NCBI GenBank assembly: GCA_023159155.1
Contig: JAJNNX010000115.1
Coordinates: forward strand, 1 to 21,154
Direction of reading: 5' to 3'
Length of the DNA: 21,154 bases
From: Ustulina deusta
Lineage: Eukaryota > Ascomycota > Sordariomycetes > Xylariales > Xylariaceae
Below, in pieces: positions 10,360 to 19,721 of the stretch (within the stretch, counting starts at the first letter, position 1; each line of letters starts with the position of its first letter). The position numbers were made by a program, and so were the translations under genes. The notes under the pieces were generated by a model. It was not told the origin of the DNA. It did not search any database and saw only the letters and a program-made list of their open reading frames with translations.

Positions 10360-10515
10360 ATAGGTTATAAAAATAATAATAATAAATTTTGTAATATTTT
10401 TAAAAAACTTTATTAGCTAATCTATAAGCAATACTAGTAAGCTATTAATAGCAATAATTTTATAAATACCTAATACAACTTTATAATAAACTAGGTTTAA
10501 AAAAATATATTAGCT

Positions 10516-11085
10516 AAGGTCTATAACTTAACTGTTTTAATAAAACGTAGTAATACTTATGCTTTTATTTTAAGCTAGCAACTAATAATAAAAAAATAGT
10601 CTACTTAAGATTTAAAAGCTTAATAAATTAAAAAATATTTAATAAAGCTTACTAAACTAACTAAAAAGCTTTATTTAAAAAAATATATTTTTGCTATTGT
10701 AGTAAAAGCTTAGGACTTTGCTGCTTAAAATCTATACTAATTAATAATAATAATAAATTTAAACCTAGATATTATAATAGTCTATTTTAAAAAGCTTAAT
10801 AATAAGAACTTAGAACGTTTTAAAGCAGTAAGCAATTAAGTTAACTTTTTTAGAAAAAACTTAAAAAAAAAAGGCTAAGCTAACCAAGTCCAATTAATTA
10901 GTAGCTAACCTAGTAATCTATACCTAAAGCGTTACTTTAGGTTTTATTACTTTAGAAGCTATAATAAAAAATAGCTACAAAAAGTTAGCTAAAATTAAAG
11001 TTCTAATTTTTTATAACAAAAATTTAAAAAACAAAATTTTTTAAGTTTGGCACTAATTTTAATCAAACTACTTTTGTACTAATAA
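10516..11085 (+). pseudogene. Gag-like frame, N-terminal part, stops only TAA/TAG
   Basis: One reading frame stays recognisably protein-like for about 190 codons without a frameshift. I checked the frame at 10516, 10714, 10768, 10813, 10939 and 11047. It contains about 15 stops, all TAA or TAG and none TGA, which is the expected result of CAA and CAG codons hit by C-to-T change. The protein is rich in Lys, Leu, Asn and Gln and has no domain I can name. Because it directly precedes the capsid and zinc-knuckle region on the same strand, it is most likely the N-terminal half of Gag. A separate ORF1 cannot be excluded. Confidence 0.55.
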
Positions 11086-11790
11086 TAATTAGTTTAGTAA
11101 TAATACTATAAAAATAACTAATATTAAATCTTATTTAAGAAATATAATTATAAAAAGTTTTTAGTTATATTTAAATAATATATACCCGGACTATATTAAG
11201 AAGTCTAAAAAACTAATAATATATTTTATTTAATAATACTTAGACCCGAACAAAAAGCAAAAATCCTATGTTAAGTTTAAAGAGTGTAGAACTAAAATCT
11301 TTAGCTGAATTCTAGAGCTTTAAAAAACTTTTTTGTCCGATTGGCTAGTAAACAGCAAATTGCCAAATCTTTATAAAAAGAAGAATTTTATAAAAAATTA
11401 TATTAGCAGATTAAAAAACTAAATAATTAATTAATATTTTAATAGCAAGTATAACTTTAAAATATTTGTTTTTTATTGCAAATAATTAGTATATAATATA
11501 TTAAAAACAAATATAGCTATAAAACAATATAAGAACGCTACTGCAATAGCTTCTAGCAGTAATACTAGACGTTGTAGCTATAAATCTTGCCCTAAATAAT
11601 ATATAAGGATTTTAAGCTAGTAGCAACTCTAATACTAAAGCTTTAGTTAGTACTAAGCAGTCTTATTTAAAGCTTAGTTTTAAACGAAATAAAACATTTA
11701 ATAAAAAAAAAAACAGTGCTTTATATGCTATAAAAAAAATACTATACTAAGGACTGTCTTTTCGCAAAAAAACCAAAACTAATAAATAAA
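11086..11790 (+). pseudogene. Gag capsid region with CCHC zinc knuckle
   Basis: The segment ends in a nucleic-acid-binding knuckle. TGC at 11717 and TGC at 11726 give Cys-Phe-Ile-Cys, followed by Tyr-Lys-Lys, then (after a one-base deletion in an A-run) TAC standing for His, Tyr-Thr-Lys-Asp and Cys at 11755-11757. With TAC read as mutated CAC this is the retroviral Cys-x2-Cys-x4-His-x4-Cys pattern. Upstream, a basic Ser/Asn-rich stretch (about 11540-11700) precedes the knuckle, as is usual in Gag. The capsid proper (about 11270-11500) is readable only in pieces, with changes of frame. Confidence 0.65.
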
Positions 11791-13116
11791 AAATAAGAAG
11801 TACGGCTTGCTATACTATTTACAAAATATAAACAAAAAAACTTATTAAAAAAGAATATTAAAACAAACAAAGCAAAAAAAACTAGCTCTAAGGAATATAT
11901 ATTCTTTTTTAAGAAATTTATTAGCTAAGCTAAATATTAATAATATAAAAGATTTTCTAACTTTATTCTAAAAAAATCTTTTTATTATAATTTATATATT
12001 AATACTAAATAGAACTATTATTATTATAAAAAATACTTTTGCTAATATAAAAACAAACAAATATATTTTTGTAAACTTTTGCTTTATAAAACTTGTTCTA
12101 TTTAAACTAAACGCTATAATTATAAACAATTTTTTAAAACAAATAGTTTTAAAATATAATATCTAATTTTAATAAAAGATTAAAAAAGCTATTGTAGTGG
12201 ACTTTTGTTTGCAAAGCAGGATTTTTAAAAATGTTCTATTAATTAAAATTAAAATAAATATAAACTATTGATCGGAAAAGTATTCTATAAAATATACAAT
12301 ATTTTACTTAACTTGCAAAAAAATACTATATTTTTCTGCTTAACCTGCTTTTAAAAAACTATAAAAAAACAAAAGAAAAAAAAAATTTCTATAAAGCAAC
12401 ACTTTGCTTATATATTTAACTATATTAAACTGGGACCTATACACCTTTTTTTAAGGACTTATAGACTTTATATAATAAGCTAATTTAAGCGCTACTTAAC
12501 TTTTTAATTATTACGTATAAAAAAACAAGTAAAGTAGGCCAACCCTATAGTCTTACCTAATCTTTAATAAAAAAAACTTATATTAAACCTTATACTAAAA
12601 AAATATAGAAAATAAACTATTAATTAGCTATTACTAAAACAGATCTTAAACCTTTATATTTTACTAAAAAAAATAGAATAGCTATACAATGCTTAAAAAC
12701 CGTACTAGTTATAAAAAATATAATTAGATAGTATAAATATTAGCCTATTGCTAATATTGCTACTATTAGTACTATACTTTTTTTTAGTATGCTTAGATGC
12801 AAAAAAATCAAAACTTATGTTATAAATCTATAAAATTAATATAGTTTTATAATAATAAAAATAAAAAGATATTTTTAAAAAAAAAAAAAGAACTAAAGCG
12901 TAAAGCTTAAAAGCTAGTCCTTAAAAGTACTAGGATTTACTTAGAACTTTTAGTAAAATTAACTCTAATAAACTACTTTTAACTAACTAATTAATTACTA
13001 TGTTAAATTTATACCTAGTAAAAATACTAAAAACTTTATAATAATTTTTTGTATTATATATTTTAAAAAAATTAAAAACTTTAAAAAAATATATAGTAGA
13101 TAATTTATAAAAAAGG
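11791..13116 (+). pseudogene. Pol N-terminal region, protease not recognisable
   Basis: This stretch lies between the zinc knuckle and the reverse transcriptase, where an aspartic protease and the linker to reverse transcriptase should be. I looked for the Asp-Ser/Thr-Gly active-site triplet with the usual hydrophobic lead-in and did not find a version I would defend. The sequence has short open pieces, many TAA/TAG stops and frame changes. It is annotated as pol by position only. Confidence 0.4.
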
Positions 13117-13700
13117 TTTATTAAGCTTAAAAATATTTCTTTTGTTGCCCTAGTACTTTTTGCCCTAAAACGAAACAGTAGTTTTGTTTTTATAAACTAT
13201 TATAAAATTAATGCCCTTTTAAAAAAGAATAAATACTTATTACTACTAATCGAAAAAACTTTTTTTATATTTTAAAAGCTAAAATTTTATAAAAATTAAT
13301 ATTTAACAAGCGTTCTACTAGATATAGATATACTTTAATTATAAAAACTTTATTACTTTTAAAATATACTACGGATTATTTAAATATAAAATATTGTTTT
13401 TTGGCCTATTAAATAGCTTTATTACTTTTTAATATATAAACAGTATTCTAAGTAAATATTTAAATAATTTTATATATATATATTAATAATATACTAATTT
13501 ATTTTAATAACTTAAAAAAATATTAGAAGTATATAAAAAAGGTACTTAAGCGCCTAAAGGTTATAGGTTTATAAGCTAACCTAAAAATATAAGTTCTATA
13601 TTAGCAAAAACTAAATACTTAGGTTATATTATAAAACAAAATAAAATCAAGGTAGACCTTGAAAAAATATTAGTAGTCTATAATTAAATAGAGCCTATTT
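13117..13700 (+). pseudogene. Gypsy reverse transcriptase domain, broken
   Basis: From 13117 the frame reads as the familiar gypsy RT start (Phe-Ile-Lys, then a stretch ending Asn-Tyr-Tyr-Lys-Ile-Asn-Ala-Leu, equivalent to the D-Y-R-K-L-N block), followed by Lys-Lys-Asn-Lys-Tyr and Leu-Ile-Glu-Lys-Thr. At 13370 comes Tyr-Gly-Leu-Phe-Lys-Tyr with Phe-Phe-Gly-Leu-Leu-Asn, equivalent to the P-F-G-L-T-N block. The catalytic Tyr-x-Asp-Asp box is at 13479-13490 but reads Tyr-Ile-Asn-Asn (AAT AAT) and is one base out of frame with the preceding block, within a TA repeat. Near 13615-13660 is Tyr-Leu-Gly-Tyr-Ile-Ile, the conserved F-L-G-x-I-I motif of RT. It could not be active. Confidence 0.85.
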
Positions 13701-14300
13701 TTTAAAAATAACCTAATTTTTTTTTAAATTTTATAACTTTTATTAGCGTTTTATTAAATATTATAGCTGAATTGCTAAGCTTTTGTTTAATTTAACTAAA
13801 GAAAATATTATATTTTGCTAAAATAAAGCTTATTAATATGTTTTTAATAAACTTAAAAATAAACTAATAATATTTTTGTTTTGGCCTATTTTATTACAAC
13901 TAAAAAACTTGCTTAAAAATAAACATATTTAATAAAGTAGCAGCTAAATACTTTTTCTAAAAAAGCAATAATAAGGAATAATACTTAATAGCTTTTTATT
14001 TAGAAACCTTATATAGGTCCGAGTTGAACTATCCCATTATAATAAAAAAAACTAGTAGTTATTAAAAACTTTTAATATTAAAGACCAGAATTAGTAAAGA
14101 TTTAGAAAAACTAACCTTTTACTATTATTACGGACTATAAAATATTTAAATATTTTAGTACAAAACAATAGCTAAACTAGTAGCAAGCGAACTGGGCTAA
14201 CCTTTTAGCGTAATATTATTTTGTAATTATATTAGCCTAACTCTAAAAATATTATTGCTAATACTATATTTTAAAAACAAAAAGATCTATAAATTTAAAA
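13701..14300 (+). pseudogene. RT connection and RNase H domain, broken
   Basis: After RT, the segment Asn-Phe-Tyr-Asn-Phe-Tyr, a stop, then Phe-Ile-Lys-Tyr-Tyr corresponds to the N-F-Y-R-R-F-I block that opens the connection to RNase H. Around 14010-14120 the string Arg-Val-Glu-Leu-Ser-His-Tyr-Asn-Lys-Lys is the counterpart of the conserved A-E-x-N-Y-x-x-x-D-K-E-L segment of RNase H. Near 14130-14260 come Leu-Arg-Thr-Ile-Lys-Tyr-Leu (T-D-H-x-x-L) and Tyr-x-Pro-Asn-Ser-Lys-Asn (Y-x-P-G-x-x-N). Catalytic Asp codons are not preserved. Identification rests on motif order and position next to RT. Confidence 0.7.
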
Positions 14301-14579
14301 AAACAAAATAGAATACTAGAAATATATATAAATATTTAAATTAATAAATAAAACAGAAAACCTTACTATAAATATATTATACTACTTTAATATAGCAAAT
14401 GTTTTTATTAATGTTTTATCTTTTGCTATGCTATTAATTAAAGTTCTATAATAAAACAAAAAAAGCTTAAAATTAAAAATCTATTAAGCAAAAGCTTAAT
14501 TAAAACAAAATAAATATTAGAATTTTGTTAAAGAATTAATAACTTATAAAAACAACTAATAGTTCCTAAAATAAATTAT

Positions 14580-15250
14580 TTATTTATTTAAATTTTAAAA
14601 AAAATATATAAAAAAATAACTATAGTACACTTTAGGCGGAACAAGACTTATAAGCTTATTGCTTTTTAATATTAGTAGCCCGGCGTATTAGCTAACTGTA
14701 ATATATGTAGCGAACTGCTTGGAGTACTGCCTAGCAAAAATGCTATAAAATAAGACTTTTAGCTTTTTATAGCTAATATTTATATTTTTAAGGCCTTTTT
14801 AACATATAGTTATAAATTTTAAAAAAATAGCAACAAATAAAAAAAAAAGCAAATTTATATTTATAGTAGTAGACAAGCTTAGTAAATCTTTATAGTTTAT
14901 AGCATATAATGAAATAGTTATTGCTTGGGAAGTTATATGTTTATATTATAAAAGGCCTTTTTAAATCTATAAGCTTTTTAAACAAATAGATTTTAATAGG
15001 GGCCCCTAGTTCATTTTATTTTTATTAAAGAATTAGCTAAGATTTTAGGCATTAAATAAAAACTATTTTTAGTAGGTTACTATAAGTTTGCGAAATAAGC
15101 TAAAATAGCTATAAAATACCTAGATTAAAAGTTGCGACCTTTTTATAACTATTATTAAAATAACTAAACAAATGTTTTTTTAGCTATAAACTTTGCTACT
15201 GCCTTCTTATTATATAAATTAATAGGTTTATAGCTTTACAAAGTACTGTT
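14580..15250 (+). pseudogene. Gypsy integrase (HHCC and DDE core), catalytically dead
   Basis: The zinc-binding N-terminus starts with His (CAC 14628-14630), Phe, then Gly-Gly, and later Ile-Tyr-Val-Ala-Asn-Cys-Leu-Glu-Tyr-Cys at 14704-14730. Reading TAC 14725-14727 as mutated TGC restores the usual Cys-x2-Cys. The catalytic core has Val-Val-Asp-Lys-Leu-Ser-Lys (Asp at 14872-14874). The conserved D-R-G-P-Q-F box at 14995-15012 reads Asn-Arg-Gly-Pro-stop-Phe, so the catalytic Asp is now Asn and the Gln codon is TAG. The catalytic Glu region, just before Tyr-Leu-Asp-stop-Lys-Leu-Arg-Pro, has Lys (AAA 15102-15104) where Glu is expected. All three changes are C-to-T or G-to-A. Confidence 0.85.
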
Positions 15251-15459
15251 TGGTTTTTTTATATTAAGCTATTATAACTAAATAAGCTATATAACCAATA
15301 TTGCCACACTTCTTGCAAAAAAAAAGTTTAACTAAAAAAAAGCTTAAAAAATAGCATAAACTATTAGTAAGTATATTAATAGCTAAATCAGTTCTAAAGC
15401 AAACTTAAAAAAAAAATTTAAAAAAGAACTACTACTAATAAGAACCTAACTTCGGAATA

Positions 15460-15761
15460 AAAAATTAAATGTTTATTATTAAAAAATAGCAATTATAGAT
15501 TATAAACTAGCCGTCCGATAACTAGACTACCTGCTAATATACTAATACTTCGAAATCTTAAAAAAACGGGCCTTATTACTTTTTAACTAAAAATGCTTCT
15601 AATATAAAAATCGATAAATTTATACTATATTAACCAACTATAAAAATACCCAAATAACTTTTTACTAGGTTAGTTAGTAGAATAACTAGCAAATAAAGCA
15701 ATAATACTTAAAAAAAATAAAAAATAAAAAATTAAATATGTTTAAACTTTGCAATTATATT
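15460..15761 (+). pseudogene. Integrase C-terminus and truncated chromodomain
   Basis: After the integrase core the frame carries the post-integrase segment typical of chromoviruses, with Leu-Lys-Lys-Thr-Gly and a Lys-Ile-Asp-Lys stretch equivalent to the P-A-S-M-K-I-H-P-V-F block, then Asn-Phe-Leu-Leu-Gly (D-P-L-P-G). The last readable piece at about 15719-15761 is Lys-stop-Lys-Ile-Lys-Tyr-Val, the counterpart of the chromodomain opening E-W-E-V-E-x-I with Trp now a stop and Glu now Lys, followed by Leu-Gln-Leu-Tyr-Ser. A chromodomain should run about 40 more residues. It ends abruptly at 15761, the base before the hAT terminus. Confidence 0.65.
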
Positions 15762-15769
15762 CAGGGTTG
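15762..15769. repeat. hAT terminal inverted repeat, left
   Basis: CAGGGTTG, matching the right end over 8 bp. The next bases (TAAATTAG versus CTATATAT read inward from the right) no longer match, so the repeat is short, as is usual for hAT elements. Confidence 0.75.
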
Positions 15770-16012
15770 TAAATTAGTAAATTAGTATAGTATTTAGTAA
15801 TACTAAAAATACTATAGTAATTTTTTTCCAATACTAATACTTACTAAAAATTTTTTAAAAAATACTTACTGACTAATTTTTTTAAAATACTATAGTATTA
15901 CTATAGTATTACTAAAATACTAAAAAAATACTAAAATACTAAAATTACTAATAATAAAATCAAAAAATTACTAATTTACTATAGTAATACTAATTTACTA
16001 ATACTAAAATTT
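15770..16012. repeat. hAT subterminal repeat zone
   Basis: Within 245 bp of the left end the words ACTATAGTA, ACTAATTTACT, AATACTAAAAT and TTAGTAAAT recur many times in both orientations. They include a perfect 14-bp palindrome at 15886-15899 (AATACTATAGTATT), with half of it repeated directly afterwards. hAT transposases in other organisms bind clusters of short subterminal motifs, so this zone is the likely binding region. The right end is less repetitive. The exact unit has been blurred by mutation, with TACTA as the common core. Confidence 0.6.
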
Positions 16013-16026
16013 TTTCGAAAGTTTTA

Positions 16027-16337
16027 TATAATAATAATAATAATAAAAAAAAAAATTTAAGAATAATAATAATAATAGTTAATAATAATAAAAAATAAAT
16101 AATAATAAAATAATAATAATAATAATAATAATATAATAAAAAGAAAAGAAAATAATATAATAAATAATAATAATAAAAAAAAAGAAGAATAATAATAATA
16201 AAAAGAAGAATAAAAATAATATAATAATAATAAAAAATAATAATAATAATAGAATAATAATAATAATAATAATAAGAATAAAAAAGAAGAAAAAAGAAGA
16301 AGAAGAATAATAATAATAATAATAAAAATAATAATAA

Positions 16338-16395
<58 letters not shown>

Positions 16396-16479
16396 GAATA
16401 ATAATAATAATAATAAAATAATAATAATAATATAATAATATAATAATAATAATATAATAATAATAATAATAATAATAAT
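16027..16479. repeat. Long AAT microsatellite
   Basis: About 450 bp made almost wholly of AAT triplets, with AAG, AAAG and A-run interruptions (for example 16141-16215 and 16281-16310). On the plus strand it contains no C. It lies between the subterminal zone and the transposase start, where the hAT promoter would be. The run has probably expanded after insertion. Confidence 0.9.
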
Positions 16480-16864
16480 TAAAATATAATATTAAAAATA
16501 TATATTATATTATATAATTAAAATTTAAAACTATAAATATTAAGAATTCTTTTATTTTATATTTTATATTTTATTCTTTTTATTATATTTAAAGTATAAT
16601 ATATTAAACTTATAACTATTATATTTTAAAAAATGGATTCTTTTATTTCAACTACTTCCGAAAATTCTCAACGATCTAGAAATACGTCTCATAATTCTAG
16701 TATTTTAAATACTAATACTTTTGAAAATTCTAAATATAATAAAAAAGATTATCAACTTGAATCTAACGAAAATTTAAAATTTATATTTTTAAAATAATCT
16801 ATTTATAAGGAATTATTACCTATTAATATTAATAAAGAACGAAAGTTAAAGTTTTTTGTACTTT

Positions 16865-16925
16865 GTAAGTTTTATTTTATTTTTAATAAAAGTTATATAA
16901 CTATTTATTAATAAAAATTAATTAG
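16865..16925 (+). other. Transposase intron 1
   Basis: GTAAGT donor at 16865 and TTAG acceptor ending at 16925, 61 bp. The donor matches the fungal consensus exactly. The join does not restore one frame through the BED-like finger, probably because of an indel nearby. Confidence 0.5.
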
Positions 16926-17289
16926 ATGTGAATATTTTAAAATTAAAAATTAACATATTTTCAATCTTCGAATTATATTAAATTATAAAGGAAAACATTC
17001 TACTATAGCTTTTAATAAAAACTCCGAAGAATTTTTAACTAAATATTAGTATTATAATAATTATAATAATATTAATATTTTAAAATTAATTATTTTAATT
17101 TAGTAGAAAATATTCCTACTTTGAATTCGTTTTTAATTTAAGCAATAGAAAAAGAGCTAGAAATAATATATTGAAGATTTTAACGAAATGAAGCTTATAA
17201 TAAAATATTAAATTTTATTATTAAAATAATATTTTTTTTAATGTATTAAATTCTAATTCGTTTAAAGAATTATTAAATTATTATAATCG

Positions 17290-17363
17290 GTAAGTTTAAT
17301 TTATATATTTATATATTAACTAAAATATAAAATATAAGAAATATTAAATAATAATTTATTTAG
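17290..17363 (+). other. Transposase intron 2
   Basis: GTAAGT donor, a TTAACTAA branch-like word near 17317 and a TTTAG acceptor, 74 bp. The upstream exon (Phe-Lys-Glu-Leu-Leu-Asn-Tyr) and downstream exon (Phe-Leu-Thr-Ile-Asn-Arg) correspond to adjacent segments of hAT transposases, ahead of the Asp-Ile-Trp-Thr-Ser motif. Confidence 0.6.
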
Positions 17364-17578
17364 ACTTTCTTACTATAAATCGACATAAAATTAAAGAATT
17401 ATTAATTCAATATTTATTAAAACTGCTAGTGATTTTAATTATATTTTAAAATCATATATTGATAATAATGGGACTTTTTCATTTATTTTGATATTTGGAC
17501 ATCTAATAGTCAAACAGCTTATTTGCTGTTATTATTATATTTATTATCAAAATTTTAAATTAATTTATAAACTAATTG

Positions 17579-17627
17579 GTAAACTATAAAAATTATATAA
17601 TAAATAATATATTAATTAATATTATAG
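17579..17627 (+). other. Transposase intron 3
   Basis: GTAAAC donor, TTAATTAAT branch-like word, TATAG acceptor, 49 bp. Removing it joins Tyr-Lys-Leu-Ile to Gly-Phe-Glu-Ala in frame, splitting the Gly codon after its first base. This reproduces the conserved L-x-G-F-x-x-x-x-x-S-H-T-G block. Confidence 0.75.
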
Positions 17628-17727
17628 GTTTTGAAGCACTTATGGAATCTCATACTGGAGTTTATATATGATAATTATAGAAAATATTTTATATAATATC
17701 TGTTATTAGTTTTAATAATATTTTTAG

Positions 17728-17780
17728 GTATTTATATTATATTAATTTATAATTAATTTAATTTAAACTAATGTTTTTAG
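17728..17780 (+). other. Transposase intron 4
   Basis: GTATTT donor, ACTAATG branch-like word 13 bp before a TTTTTAG acceptor, 53 bp. It lies between the His-Thr-Gly block and the second catalytic Asp, where the distance would otherwise be too long. Confidence 0.6.
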
Positions 17781-18190
17781 TTTTATAAAGATAACGCTTT
17801 AAATAATACAAAGTTTATTAAACCTTTTAAATAGACTATAATAATTTTAAATATAATATTTCTAACGATATTTGTTGTTTAACCTATATTATTAATTAGT
17901 TGTTAATAGAATATTAAAAGAATATTTATTAAATTCAAAAACGGAAGAGGAATTATTTAATTATATGGATAATAATTACGAAAATAGAAATTCTAAGGAA
18001 ATAATATAATTATAAAATAATATTAATATATTATAAATATTATATATTATAGATATAACAACTAAATTACGACGATTAATTCTTTCTATTAATTTACACA
18101 GAAAATAAAGATTTATTTATTAAGGATTAAATAAATATAAATGCGAAAGCAATATTCCAATAATATTTATAAAAACTAAAATACCCTTTG

Positions 18191-18243
18191 GTAAATCAAT
18201 AAATAATACTTATAATAAATATTATATACTTATAAAATTATAG
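18191..18243 (+). other. Transposase intron 5
   Basis: GTAAAT donor and TATAG acceptor, 53 bp. Removing it gives Ile-Pro-Phe-Asp-Asn-Ile-Thr-Arg-Trp-Asn-Ser in frame, with the Asp codon split G/AT. The Arg-Trp-Asn-Ser block is strongly conserved in hAT transposases, so this is among the best supported introns here. Confidence 0.8.
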
Positions 18244-18553
18244 ATAATATTACCCGTTGGAATTCTATATTTAATATGATAGAAACTGCTCTTATAGTAC
18301 GAAAAGCTATAGAATATGTTAGAAATAATATATCAAAATCAAATTTAAAAATAACATTTTAAGTGAATTTGAATGGGAAACTTTAAATTATTTAAAAGAT
18401 ATATTTGAAGTTTTTTATAAACTAACAATTAAATTACAAGGAGAAATTTATACTACAATAAATAAAGGATTATTATATGTTTATCAAATATATAATAAAT
18501 TAAATTCTGTTATTAGAATATTTAATGAAAGAATTAATAATAATGAATTTTTA

Positions 18554-18603
18554 GTAAGTAATCTTTTTAATATAAATATAAATAAAATATTAATTATTAA
18601 TAG
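18554..18603 (+). other. Transposase intron 6
   Basis: GTAAGT donor and AATAG acceptor, 50 bp. Splicing is in phase 0 and joins Asn-Glu-Phe-Leu to Leu-Glu-Tyr-Tyr, giving an unbroken frame from about 18355 to 18836 apart from this intron. Confidence 0.8.
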
Positions 18604-18836
18604 CTTGAATATTATTCGGATTTAATTACAGCAATTAAAGCTGGAATTGAAACGTTAAAGATTTACTTTCCAGAACAAATGTTAAAGCCGGATTTAAATA
18701 AATATAAAGCTTATATTTTAAGTATTGTATTAGATCCGCGATTTAAATTATCACATTTTCAACCTGGAGGGTTATTATATTTTTATAATAATATAAAAGA
18801 CGATGTGTTAGAATTATTAAAAAACGAATATATAAT

Positions 18837-18848
18837 GTATGTTTCTAT

Positions 18849-18891
<43 letters not shown>

Positions 18892-19086
18892 TTATTTATT
18901 TATTTATTATTTATTTATTTATTTATTTTTATTTATTTATATTTATTTATTTATTTATTTATTATTATTTATTTATTATTTATTTATTTATTATTTATTT
19001 ATTTATTTATTTATTATTTATTTATTTATTTATTATTTATTTATTTATTTATTTATTTTTGAAATATTGTTTCTAATTTTATTTAG
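18837..19086 (+). other. Transposase intron 7, expanded by TTTA repeat
   Basis: A perfect fungal donor GTATGT at 18837 and a TTTCTAAT branch-like word followed by TTTAG at 19086 bound a 250-bp interval that is almost wholly TTTA repeat. The other introns are 49-74 bp, so about 200 bp has been added by microsatellite growth. The repeat gives long spurious open frames of Ile, Tyr, Leu and Phe, which are not protein. The upstream exon ends in phase 2, while the downstream exon (Val-Lys-Lys-Leu-Ile-Ile-Glu-Asp) needs phase 0, so an indel or slightly different splice site is involved. Confidence 0.7.
18846..19060. repeat. TTTA microsatellite
   Basis: About 50 TTTA units with interspersed TTA units (ATTATTTA) and two TTTTTA variants. 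Both copies of any long translation from this run are artefacts of the repeat. Confidence 0.9.
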
Positions 19087-19243
19087 GTTAAAAAACTTAT
19101 TATTGAAGATATATTAAATAATGAAAATATATATAATATTTCTGATAATAATTCTGACTCGGAAAATGAATTATTTATTAATTCTTTGAATAATTCTATG
19201 ATGAAATTACTGTTTATTTAAACGAGGAAATTATTAGCAACGG

Positions 19244-19312
19244 GTAATTATTTATTTATTTTATTTTTAAATTATTATTTATATAATTTTATTTATTTAC
19301 TTTATTTTAAAG
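19244..19312 (+). other. Transposase intron 8
   Basis: GTAATT donor and TTTAAAG acceptor, 69 bp, T-rich. It precedes the C-terminal dimerisation exon, which starts Val-Tyr-Leu-Leu-Asp-Tyr-Trp. The exact phase is unclear because a one-base shift lies just upstream. Confidence 0.55.
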
Positions 19313-19721
19313 GTTTATCTATTAGATTACTGGAAAACAAACAGCCAAAAATATAAATATTTAAGTATTTTAAGCCGACAATATTTAGCTATTCTAGCTA
19401 CTTTTTAGTAGTTAAGCGGGTTTTTTAATAACTAGTAATATAATTACTAAAGGCCGTAATAAATTATTACCTTTAATGGTTAAACGTTTAGTATTATTAA
19501 AAAGTTGGAAGTTTATTGATATAAAGAATTAAAAAGAGCTATTGAAGCTGAAGAAATTATGAAGAAAGTGATGGAAACGAAAAATTGAGTAAATATTCCG
19601 AGAGATGCTACCCTATAAGATAGGGTAATTATTTTAATTGCTATAACTTTTTAAAACGGGTCGGATTATTTTTTACCATTTTTTAATTTTTTGTTATTTT
19701 TTTTTATATAACAATATATAG

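Larger units (their letters stand above)
10360..15761 (+). mobile_element. Degenerate Ty3/gypsy chromovirus, 3' end missing
   Basis: Domains appear in canonical order on one strand: Gag with CCHC knuckle, reverse transcriptase, RNase H, integrase, and a chromodomain start. That order and the terminal chromodomain identify a fungal chromovirus of the Ty3/gypsy superfamily. The copy is dead. There are dozens of in-frame stops, nearly all TAA or TAG, several one-base indels, and catalytic residues changed by G-to-A. It stops inside the chromodomain at 15761, where a hAT element starts, and I could not recover a convincing continuation or a 3' LTR on the far side. The 5' boundary is uncertain and may lie as far left as 9729. 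It is clearly less mutated than the deserts to its left. Confidence 0.85.
16633..19588 (+). pseudogene. hAT transposase, multi-exon, inactivated
   Basis: The reading starts at ATG 16633 with a Ser/Asn-rich leader and a degraded BED-type finger (Arg-Cys-Glu-Tyr at 16924; Lys-Gly-Lys-His-Ser near 16990). hAT landmarks follow in order: Asp-Ile-Trp-Thr-Ser at 17490-17504 (first catalytic Asp), Ser-His-Thr-Gly at 17648-17659, Asp-Asn-Ala-Leu-Asn-Asn at 17790-17807 (second Asp), Arg-Trp-Asn-Ser at 18255-18266, Leu-Asp-Pro-Arg-Phe-Lys near 18730, and the C-terminal dimerisation region from Asp-Tyr-Trp at 19325. The C-terminal Ser-x-Glu-Arg-x-Phe motif reads Val-Lys-Arg-Val-Phe, so the third catalytic residue is Lys (19414-19416). 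Eight intron-like gaps of 49-250 bp are visible. Joining those at 17579-17627, 18191-18243 and 18554-18603 restores frame and homology. One-base indels and a few TAA/TAG stops kill it. It ends at TGA 19586-19588. Confidence 0.85.

Noticed and set aside
18679..19117. Two overlapping plus-strand open frames that translate largely to Ile/Tyr/Leu/Phe runs.
   Set aside because: The hydrophobic part is the TTTA microsatellite inside a transposase intron. Only the first 52 or so codons of the upstream frame (18679-18836) are real transposase exon.
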